Shown piece after piece: positions 58,058 through 64,000 of a stretch of 64,000 bases of DNA. The position numbers and the translations under genes are program-made. The DNA lies in NCBI RefSeq assembly GCF_049341845.1, contig NZ_JBMPIT010000002.1:1-64000 (forward strand), written 5' to 3'. A model generated the notes under the pieces. The model saw only the letters and a program-made list of their open reading frames with translations. It made no database searches and was not told the DNA's origin. Positions within the stretch are counted from its first letter, which is position 1; the number at the start of each line of letters is the position of its first letter. Origin of the DNA: Curtobacterium guangdongense (GTDB taxonomy: Bacteria > Actinomycetota > Actinomycetes > Actinomycetales > Microbacteriaceae).

Positions 58058-58582
58058 CTACGGAGCCTCGCGCTTCGCGGGCTTCGGGAAGGCGGAACGC
58101 ATGTGGTCGGACGTGAGCACGTCGCCGATGCCGATCATGAGCACCGAGAAGACGATCTGCTCGATCACCATCCAGAACGGGTAGAGCCCGGGGATCGCCG
58201 CGATGATGAGCGTCACGATCGGGAAGATCCTGCTGAACAACCGCAGCCGCTGGTACGCCCAGTAGTAGCCGAGCTGCGCACGCCAGGCGAACACGTACAG
58301 CGTCAGCGTGATGAGGAGCACGACCGTCGCCCGGAACCACACGGCCCACGGGATCGTCTCGCCCGCTCGCGTCAGCAGGATCGCCACGACGATCGCGGCG
58401 AGACCCACCACGGTCTCGGCGACGAGCAACCAGCGGATCCGCCGGAACGACCGCACGGTCGCGGGGTGCGCCAGCATGTCCTCACGGATCACGTAGTCGG
58501 CCTGTCGGCCGCCGGCCAGGCGGTCGAGCCGGAGTCGGCACCACAGCCGGTCGGCCCGGTCCGCGATGGATTGCTGCGTCAC
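58058..58582 (-). CDS. Integral membrane protein, four predicted helices
   Basis: 174 residues from the GTG at 58582 (VTQQSIADRADRLW). A 50-residue cytoplasmic start is followed by helices around WLLVAETVVGLAAIVVAILL, AVWFRATVVLLITLTLYVFAW, IFPIVTLIIAAIPGLYPFW and VIEQIVFSVLMIGIGDVL (partly listed), then a basic tail. No family recognised. An in-frame extension to 58621 begins inside a hairpin and is rejected. Confidence 0.65.
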   Translation of the reverse strand: MTQQSIADRADRLWCRLRLDRLAGGRQADYVIREDMLAHPATVRSFRRIRWLLVAETVVGLAAIVVAILLTRAGETIPWAVWFRATVVLLITLTLYVFAWRAQLGYYWAYQRLRLFSRIFPIVTLIIAAIPGLYPFWMVIEQIVFSVLMIGIGDVLTSDHMRSAFPKPAKREAP

Positions 58583-58620
58583 CCGTCCATGGTGCCGTAT
58601 CCGGCGCGGATCACGTGCCA

Positions 58621-58652
58621 CGAGCCTCCCGTCCGGTCAGCCGGGAGGCTCG
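58621..58652. repeat. Hairpin with GGAGGCTCG arms, intergenic
   Basis: CGAGCCTCCCG / CGGGAGGCTCG, an 11-bp perfect stem with a 10-base loop, between two minus-strand genes. It could end the DM13-like gene upstream. Same arm word as the hairpin at 38509-38544. Confidence 0.6.
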
Positions 58653-58702
58653 GATCGCGACCGGCGCGCACCCCGCGCGACCCGGTGGCCGGGTCCACGG
58701 CG

Positions 58703-59248
58703 TCAGCCGGCCGGCAGCAATTCGGCACCACCCAGGATGGTGGTCGTGTTCCAGTCGAGGATCACGAGCGAGTGCACCTGGGGCGGCAGGATCTGCGGGA
58801 CGCGCACGTCGATGACCGTGGACGTCGCGCCGTGCGCGATCGTGCCGACCTCGACGGGGTCGCCGTCCGGGACCCACCGAGCCTCCTGCCCGGTGCCCAC
58901 CACGTCGCCGCCCGTCAGCTGCACCCGGACGTCCGCCGTCGCGAGGTCGGTCCGGAAGTCCGTGATCGTGACCCGCAGCGCACGATCGCCCGACCTCGTC
59001 ACCGTGACGTGGCCCGTGGTGTTGACGCCGATCGGGATGATGTCACCGTCCACCGGCAACCCGGTGCGGTACCAGGGCTCCGGCTGTGGCGGCATGGTCG
59101 CGACGGCGTTCGTCGGTGCACGCTCGACGGCCGTGTGCGCCGTCGGGGCAGGAGCGAGCAGCCAGAAGTACACGGCTGCGGCGACGACGACGCCCGCCGC
59201 TCCGATCGCTGCCCAGCCGTTCGGTGTGGGCCCGTGCCCGGGTGACAT
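58703..59248 (-). CDS. Membrane-anchored DM13-like domain protein
   Basis: 181 residues: one N-terminal membrane helix (AAIGAAGVVVAAAVYFWLLA) and an exported beta-sandwich of about 120 residues. The order of strands (GHVTVTRSGDRALRVTITDF, then ADVRVQLTGGD, and LVILDWNTTTILGGAEL at the end) resembles the DM13 electron-transfer domain, but the conserved cysteine of that domain is absent. Function unknown. ATG at 59248. Confidence 0.6.
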   Translation of the reverse strand: MSPGHGPTPNGWAAIGAAGVVVAAAVYFWLLAPAPTAHTAVERAPTNAVATMPPQPEPWYRTGLPVDGDIIPIGVNTTGHVTVTRSGDRALRVTITDFRTDLATADVRVQLTGGDVVGTGQEARWVPDGDPVEVGTIAHGATSTVIDVRVPQILPPQVHSLVILDWNTTTILGGAELLPAG

Positions 59249-59288
59249 GCACGGAGCGTACGCCCGTGCACGTCGTTCCGGGGAGGGG

Positions 59289-60815
59289 TCAGGTGCGCTT
59301 CCGGCGCTCGCGGACGCGCATGTTCACGGTGATCGGCGTGCCAGCGAAGCCCCAGACCTCGCGCAGACGCCTGGTGATGAACCGGCGGTACTGCGGGTCG
59401 AGGAACTGGGTCGTGAAGAGCACGAACGTCGGCGGCTGGCTCGCGGCCTGAGTGCCGAAGAGGATGCGCGGCTGGCGCCCGCCACGGACCGGGTGCGGGT
59501 GCTCCTGCACGAGCTCGGCGATGAAGGCGTTGACCTTGCCCGTCGGGATACGGGTGTCCCACGATTCGAGCGCGGTCTCGAGGGCCGGGACGAGCTTCTC
59601 GAGGTGTCGGCCGGTCCGGGCCGAGATGTTCACGCGCGGCGCCCACGCCACGTGCGCGAGGTCCTGTTCGATCTCACGCTCGAGGTAGCGACGGCGCTCG
59701 TCGTCGAGCAGGTCCCACTTGTTGTACGCGAGGACCAGTGCGCGACCGGACTCGAGCACGAGGTCGATGATGCGGAGGTCCTGCACGGACACCGGCTCGG
59801 TGACGTCGAGGACGACCACGGCGACCTCGGCCTTCTCGAGCGCGGCCGTCGTGCGGAGCGAGGCGTAGAAGTCGGCGCCCTGCTGGAGGTGCACGCGCTT
59901 GCGGATGCCGGCGGTGTCGACGAAGCGCCAGACACGGCCGCCGAGCTCGACCTGCTCGTCCACGGGGTCGCGGGTGGTGCCGGCGAGCTCGTTCACGACG
60001 ACGCGCTCTTCACCGGCCGCCTTGTTGAGCAGCGAGCTCTTGCCGACGTTCGGGCGTCCGAGGATCGCCACGCGACGCGGGCCGCCGATCTCCTGCTTCG
60101 CGACCGCGGAGACGTCCGGGAGGGTCGTGATGATGAGGTCGAGGAGGTCGGCGACACCACGGCCGTGGAGCGCGGAGACCGGGTGCGGCTCGCCGAGCCC
60201 GAGGTTCCAGAGCTCGTAGGCGTCGAGGTCGCGGCGGTCGTCGTCGGACTTGTTCGCCACGACGATCACCGGCTTGTCGGTACCGCGCAGCATCTTCACG
60301 ACGTGCTCGTCGGTCGCGGTGATGCCGACCGTGACGTCGACGACGAACAGCACGGCGTCGGCGAGGTCGATCGCGACCTCTGCCTGGAGCGCGACCGAGG
60401 CGTTGATGCCCTTCGCGTCGGGCTCCCACCCGCCGGTGTCCACCAGGGTGAAGCGCTTGTCGTTCCACTCGGCCTTGTAGCTCACCCGGTCGCGCGTGAC
60501 GCCGGGGACGTCCTGCACGACGGCTTCGCGGCGACCGATGATGCGGTTCACGAGCGCGGACTTGCCGACGTTCGGACGACCGACGATCGCGAGGACCGGG
60601 AGTGCCGGCAGGTACGCGACGCCGTCCTCACCGAACTGCGCGGAGTCGAGGAGCGCGACGTCTTCCTCGTCGAGGTCGTAGTCCTCGAGGCCGGCGCGGA
60701 GTGCGGTCGCCCGCTGCTCCGCTTCCGACTCGTCGAGGCCCGCGAGACGCTCGCCGAGGGCGTCGTCGTACTCCGGGAAGTCGTCGTGCTCTGGTCCGTT
60801 GTCCAGCTGCGCCAT
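59289..60815 (-). CDS. der: Ribosome biogenesis GTPase Der (EngA)
   Basis: 508 residues with two consecutive GTPase domains: P-loops AIVGRPNVGKSALVNR and AILGRPNVGKSSLLNK, G3 motifs DTGGW and DTAG, and G4 NKSD and NKWD. They are followed by the KH-like domain ending ITVNMRVRERRKRT. Needed for 50S subunit assembly. An acidic N-terminal extension of about 70 residues (DDFPEYDDALGERLAGLDES) precedes the first domain, as often in actinobacteria. Downstream of cmk on the same strand, the usual cmk-der pairing. Confidence 0.96.
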   Translation of the reverse strand: MAQLDNGPEHDDFPEYDDALGERLAGLDESEAEQRATALRAGLEDYDLDEEDVALLDSAQFGEDGVAYLPALPVLAIVGRPNVGKSALVNRIIGRREAVVQDVPGVTRDRVSYKAEWNDKRFTLVDTGGWEPDAKGINASVALQAEVAIDLADAVLFVVDVTVGITATDEHVVKMLRGTDKPVIVVANKSDDDRRDLDAYELWNLGLGEPHPVSALHGRGVADLLDLIITTLPDVSAVAKQEIGGPRRVAILGRPNVGKSSLLNKAAGEERVVVNELAGTTRDPVDEQVELGGRVWRFVDTAGIRKRVHLQQGADFYASLRTTAALEKAEVAVVVLDVTEPVSVQDLRIIDLVLESGRALVLAYNKWDLLDDERRRYLEREIEQDLAHVAWAPRVNISARTGRHLEKLVPALETALESWDTRIPTGKVNAFIAELVQEHPHPVRGGRQPRILFGTQAASQPPTFVLFTTQFLDPQYRRFITRRLREVWGFAGTPITVNMRVRERRKRT

Positions 60816-60896
60816 GGTGGGTTCCTTGCCGGCGGCCGGTCGGCCGCGTGTGTTCGGGCCCGTCGGGCCGGTGTCTCCGGGCCCGTCGGGCCGGTG

Positions 60897-61754
60897 TCAG
60901 TGTCCGGCCGCGCGGGCCAGGTCGACGACCGCCTGCACGGTCTGGTCGAAGTCGAGATCGGTGGAGTCGAGCGTCGTCACGCCGTCCGCGGCGTTCATGA
61001 AGTCGACGACCTTCGCATCGGCTGCGTCACGTCGGGCGAGTGCAGCCGAGGTCTCGGCGGCCGACTGGGTCGTGACCTCCGCCGAGCGTCGGGCCATTCT
61101 AACCTGCTCGTCGGCGGTCAGGAGGATCCGCACGTCGGCGTCGGGCGCGACGACCGTCGTGATGTCCCGGCCCTCGGTGATGATCCCCTTCGCATCGGTC
61201 TTGCGCATCACGTTCCGGAACAGCTGCACGAGGCGCTTCCGGACGTCGGGGAGCTTCGCGATGTGCGCCACCGCCGCCGTCACCTCCGGGCTCCGGATCG
61301 CATCGGTCACGTCGGTTCCGGCCACGCGGACGAAGTACGCGTCCGGGTCGGTGCCGATCTCGTAGTCGAACGTGTCCCAGCTCGCCAGGATCGCCGCGGC
61401 GTCGTCGAGGTCGACCTGCTGCTGGAGTGCGTGCCACGCCAGCGCGCGGTAGGCGGCGCCGGTGTCCTGGTAGCCGAACCCGAGGGCCCGAGCGGCTGCC
61501 CGGGAGACGCTGGACTTGCCGCTGCCAGCCGGACCGTCCACCGCGATCACGAACTTCGCGACGTACGCGCCGTCCGCGAGGCCGGCCGGCATCGGGTCGC
61601 GGGTCAGGCCCGGTTCGCCGCTGCCCTGGCCGTCGGCGCCGCCGATGGCGCCACCGGTCACCGGGCCGGGCTGGTCGACGGGCGTGGGGAGCCCGGTGTC
61701 GGGGCCGTCCGGCCCACCGGTCACGCCGGAGTCGTTCTGGTCGTTCAGGCCCAT
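60897..61754 (-). CDS. cmk: (d)CMP kinase (cytidylate kinase)
   Basis: 285 residues. Phosphorylates CMP/dCMP with ATP. P-loop VDGPAGSGKSSVSR at about 72-85, then YQDTGAAYRALAW (NMP-binding) and EGRDITTVVAPDADVRILL. The N-terminal 65 residues are a Gly/Pro/Asp-rich, low-complexity extension (GGPDGPDTGLPTPVDQPG) absent from the 225-residue E. coli enzyme. The ATG lies inside the 3' end of tyrA (10-base overlap), so the two are coupled. An internal start nearer the P-loop was considered, but none has an RBS. Confidence 0.94.
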   Translation of the reverse strand: MGLNDQNDSGVTGGPDGPDTGLPTPVDQPGPVTGGAIGGADGQGSGEPGLTRDPMPAGLADGAYVAKFVIAVDGPAGSGKSSVSRAAARALGFGYQDTGAAYRALAWHALQQQVDLDDAAAILASWDTFDYEIGTDPDAYFVRVAGTDVTDAIRSPEVTAAVAHIAKLPDVRKRLVQLFRNVMRKTDAKGIITEGRDITTVVAPDADVRILLTADEQVRMARRSAEVTTQSAAETSAALARRDAADAKVVDFMNAADGVTTLDSTDLDFDQTVQAVVDLARAAGH

Positions 61755-62866
61755 GCTGCTGCGATCCTCCATCCGCGGCTCTCGAGTTCGTCGACGAGTC
61801 GCTGTTCCTGCTCGGGCACGACCGACACCTCGACGATGCCGATCTGCGCTCCGGGTGAGTGCTCGAGGCGCATGTCCTCGAGGTTGATGCCGATCTCGCC
61901 GATGGTCGTGAGGAGCTCGGCGATCTGCCCGGGTCGGTCGTCCACCAGGACGACGACCTGGGCGAAGCGCTTCGTGGTGCCGTGCTTGCCCGGGAGTCGC
62001 TCGACGCCGCGGTTCCCGGACGCCATGGTCTCGGCGATCGTCCGCGGCGCCCCGGGTGCCTCCGGGTCGGCGAGGGCGTCGATGACCTTCGACAGCTCGT
62101 CGCGGAGGTCGCTCAGGACCGGCCGGATGTGCGCGGCGTTCGCCCCGATGATCTGGACCCAGAGCCCTGGATCGCTCGCGGCGACCCGCGTGACGTCGCG
62201 GACACCGCCGCCGGCCAGTCCGAGCGCCGACTCGGGAGCGCTGCGGAGCCGGGAGGCCATCAGTGTCGAGACGAGTTGCGGGACGTGCGACATGATCGCC
62301 ACGGCCTGGTCGTGCGGTTCGGGCTCCATCGGGACGACCGTCGCCTCGAGGTCGAGGGCGAGGGCTTCGACCACGGCCGCCCGGCGGTGCGTGATGTCGT
62401 CGTGGCCGGCGATCACCCACGGGCGACCGATGAACAGGTCCGCGCGCGCCGCGGTCGGGCCGCTGCGCTCGCGTCCGGCCATCGGGTGCGACCCGACGTA
62501 CCGCGTGACGTCGGCGCCGGCGGCACGGAGACGCTCGAGCGGCACCGACTTCACGCTCGCCACGTCGGTGACGACCGCGTCGGGGTAGGCGGTGAGCTCC
62601 CGCTCGACGACCTGCGCGGTGACGTCCGGCGGGACCGCGACGACGACGAGCTCGGGAGCGTCGCCGTCGGCCGGACGACGGCCTGCGCCGTAGTCCACGG
62701 CGAGCGCGAGCGCTGCGGGCGAGACGTCGTCGAGGATCACCTCGACGCCCTTCTGCCGGAGGCCGAGGCCGATCGACGCGCCGAGCAGGCCGGCGCCGAC
62801 CACGCGCACGGGTCCGCGGAGCCGGCGGTCGGGCTCCGGAGTCGTGCCGGGGGGCGTCTGGGTCAC
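61745..62866 (-). CDS. tyrA: Prephenate dehydrogenase
   Basis: 373 residues. Converts prephenate to 4-hydroxyphenylpyruvate in tyrosine synthesis using NAD. Rossmann loop VVGAGLLGASIGLGLRQKG, VVTDVASVK, substrate site SHPMAGRERSG and the helical dimer domain MSHVPQLVSTLMASRL. It ends with an ACT domain (VVLVDDRPGQIAELLTTIGE) that usually mediates feedback by tyrosine. The GTG overlaps the TetR stop codon upstream and its own 3' end overlaps cmk, a common actinobacterial order tyrA-cmk-der. Confidence 0.94.
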   Translation of the reverse strand: MTQTPPGTTPEPDRRLRGPVRVVGAGLLGASIGLGLRQKGVEVILDDVSPAALALAVDYGAGRRPADGDAPELVVVAVPPDVTAQVVERELTAYPDAVVTDVASVKSVPLERLRAAGADVTRYVGSHPMAGRERSGPTAARADLFIGRPWVIAGHDDITHRRAAVVEALALDLEATVVPMEPEPHDQAVAIMSHVPQLVSTLMASRLRSAPESALGLAGGGVRDVTRVAASDPGLWVQIIGANAAHIRPVLSDLRDELSKVIDALADPEAPGAPRTIAETMASGNRGVERLPGKHGTTKRFAQVVVLVDDRPGQIAELLTTIGEIGINLEDMRLEHSPGAQIGIVEVSVVPEQEQRLVDELESRGWRIAAAWA

Positions 62867-63477
62867 CGGGCAAGCCTACCGACCGGTCCCGGTCGTTCCG
62901 GATCGGTGAGTGCGATGGTCGCGGCACGGGCGGTCGCGAGGACCTCTTCCTCCGACGCGCGGGTGCCCAGTGCGGCGAACAGGGCCGCACTCACGGTGTC
63001 GAAGGCCATGCGCGCGCGGAGCCGCTCGGTCCAGGGTGCGTCCGCCGGGACGAGCCGATCGACGACCTCGTCGAACCACGAACGTATGTCGCCGCCCTCG
63101 TCCGCGAACTTCTGCATCATCGGACGGTTGGCGTGCGCGAACCGCATCCCGCGGATCCGGCCGGGCGAGGTCGAGTCCACCCAGCGCAGGGCGGTCCGGC
63201 GCAGCAGGTCCGGGCCCGGCGGCTGCTCGTCGATCCAGGCGAGCAGGGCGTCGAGCTCACCGCGGCGATCGTCCAGCAGCGCACGGATGATCGCTTCCTT
63301 GCTGGCGAAGTGGTAGTAGAGCGACGACTTCGTGACGCCGAGCGCCTCGGCGATGTCCCGGATGGAGGTGCCCTCGTACCCGCGGCTGGTGAAGAGCTCC
63401 AGCGCGACGCGGAGGATCTCCGCGCGGGTCTCGCTGCCGGGGCGGCGGGTCGAGGGCGCGTTGCTCATGGTCGCCAT
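62863..63477 (-). CDS. TetR-family transcriptional regulator
   Basis: 204 residues from ATG 63477 (an ATG three codons later is possible). TetR HTH: SRGYEGTSIRDIAEALGVTKSSLYYHF, about residues 31-57 (given in part). The C-terminal ligand domain has DLLRRTALRWVDS and FDTVSAALFAALGTR. Divergent from a TetX-like monooxygenase with two identical palindromes between. Its stop overlaps the tyrA start, so read-through could place tyrA-cmk-der partly under this promoter; a separate tyrA promoter inside the gene is equally possible. Confidence 0.9.
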   Translation of the reverse strand: MATMSNAPSTRRPGSETRAEILRVALELFTSRGYEGTSIRDIAEALGVTKSSLYYHFASKEAIIRALLDDRRGELDALLAWIDEQPPGPDLLRRTALRWVDSTSPGRIRGMRFAHANRPMMQKFADEGGDIRSWFDEVVDRLVPADAPWTERLRARMAFDTVSAALFAALGTRASEEEVLATARAATIALTDPERPGPVGRLAR

Positions 63478-63485
63478 CCTACTTG

Positions 63486-63535
63486 CCGAACGATCGTTCG
63501 GTGGCTATCGTCGTGCTGACCGAACGATCGTTCGG
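63486..63535. promoter_or_regulatory. Two identical TetR operators in a divergent promoter
   Basis: CCGAACGATCGTTCGG occurs at 63486-63501 and 63520-63535, each a perfect 16-bp palindrome, centres 34 bases apart. They fill the 78-base gap between the TetR gene and the monooxygenase gene and fit repression of both, relieved by the regulator's ligand. Confidence 0.88.
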
Positions 63536-63555
63536 CAATGATGGAAGGACGGACC

Positions 63556-64000
63556 ATGCACGACCAACCGAGCATCGCGATCATCGGAGCCGGGCCGGGT
63601 GGACTGCTCTGCGCCCGGGTGCTGCAGCTCGCAGGGCTGGGGGTCACCGTGTACGACGCCGACGCCTCGCTCGCGTCCAGGAACCAGGGCGGCACGCTCG
63701 ACCTGCACGCCGACAGCGGTCAGATCGCGATCGAGGACGCCGGGCTCGTCGACGAGTTCGCCGCCCTCGCCCGGCCGGAGGGACAGTCGAAGCGCATGGT
63801 CGCCCCGGACGGCACGGTGCTGATGGAGCACGTCGCGTCGCCGGACGAGTTCGCTGCGCCGGAGATCGACCGTGCCCAGCTCCGTTCGATGCTCGCCGGG
63901 TCGCTCGTGCCGGGGACCATCCGGTGGGGGCGGAAGCTGACCGAGGTCGTGCCGGGCGCCCAGCACGAGCTCGTCTTCGCCGACGATGCCGTCGAACGCG
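63556..64000 (+). CDS. FAD-dependent monooxygenase (TetX-like), cut by the window edge
   Basis: The first 148 codons are visible. FAD-binding SIAIIGAGPGGLLCARVLQLAG, then RNQGGTLDLHADSGQIAIEDAG and EIDRAQLRSMLAGSLVPG, the segment order of TetX-type single-component flavin monooxygenases. ATG follows GAAGGACGG. Such enzymes hydroxylate tetracyclines in some cases, but most homologues act on other compounds, so no resistance claim is made. Under control of the divergent TetR regulator. Confidence 0.85.
   Translation, partial: MHDQPSIAIIGAGPGGLLCARVLQLAGLGVTVYDADASLASRNQGGTLDLHADSGQIAIEDAGLVDEFAALARPEGQSKRMVAPDGTVLMEHVASPDEFAAPEIDRAQLRSMLAGSLVPGTIRWGRKLTEVVPGAQHELVFADDAVER

Noticed and set aside
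58566..62588. 1340-residue plus-strand open frame across der, cmk and tyrA
   Set aside because: It crosses three well-identified genes on the other strand and its translation has no conserved motifs.

Overview
The window is high-GC DNA with dense, overlapping operons, many GTG starts and several leaderless-looking starts. Together with the gene content this points to an actinobacterium, most likely Microbacteriaceae (Curtobacterium-like); the family-level call is inference. No IS element, integrase, phage gene or CRISPR array was seen. Core genes are rlmN, tRNA-Pro(GGG), argG, recQ, der, cmk and tyrA. The left edge lies in what looks like the leader of an rRNA operon that runs off the window on the minus strand.

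Region by region. 0-5 kb: rRNA leader with palindromic repeats, rlmN, a secreted NlpC/P60 peptidase, and a PNPOx-family flavoprotein divergent from a MocR-type regulator. 5.3-19.3 kb: a long plus-strand catabolic cluster with two M20 amidohydrolases, an APH-like kinase paired with a class III PLP enzyme, a CUT2-type ABC importer, three amidase-signature enzymes (the last an allophanate hydrolase) and a DeoR regulator. 19.3-23.1 kb: an M28 peptidase / TenA-like / ThuA-like minus-strand operon facing a LacI regulator, with perfect palindromic operators between. 23.2-30.2 kb: a translationally coupled operon (ApnO-like oxidoreductase, AP-endonuclease-2-type isomerase, TIM paralogue, RpiB paralogue, DhaKL-type kinase, MFS transporter) facing a FadR-type regulator. 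It fits L-erythrulose or related tetrose/branched-sugar catabolism ending in erythrose 4-phosphate. 30.3-39.3 kb: single redox and regulatory genes (SDRs, flavin monooxygenase, hydrolase, TetR, GNAT) and argG. 39.4-44.7 kb: tRNA-Pro, a large lipoprotein, a RecQ-PRTase fusion and a MetE-like methyltransferase.

44.7-56.7 kb is the most unusual part: a compact type VII secretion locus on the minus strand. A 1510-residue ATPase fuses a ubiquitin-like domain, an FHA domain, two membrane segments and three FtsK/SpoIIIE domains. It is followed by a WXG100-like protein, a helical secretion partner, a possible EspG-like chaperone, a 498-residue protein with a predicted lipase/esterase C-terminus, and then a lipoprotein gene, two gene remnants and five paralogous small lipoproteins. 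The layout resembles a secreted lipase toxin with a tandem lipoprotein immunity array, and the array is visibly lower in GC than its neighbours.

56.8-64 kb: an aldo/keto reductase, small conserved or hypothetical proteins, der, cmk and tyrA (overlapping), and a TetR regulator with two identical 16-bp palindromes facing a TetX-like flavin monooxygenase cut by the right edge.
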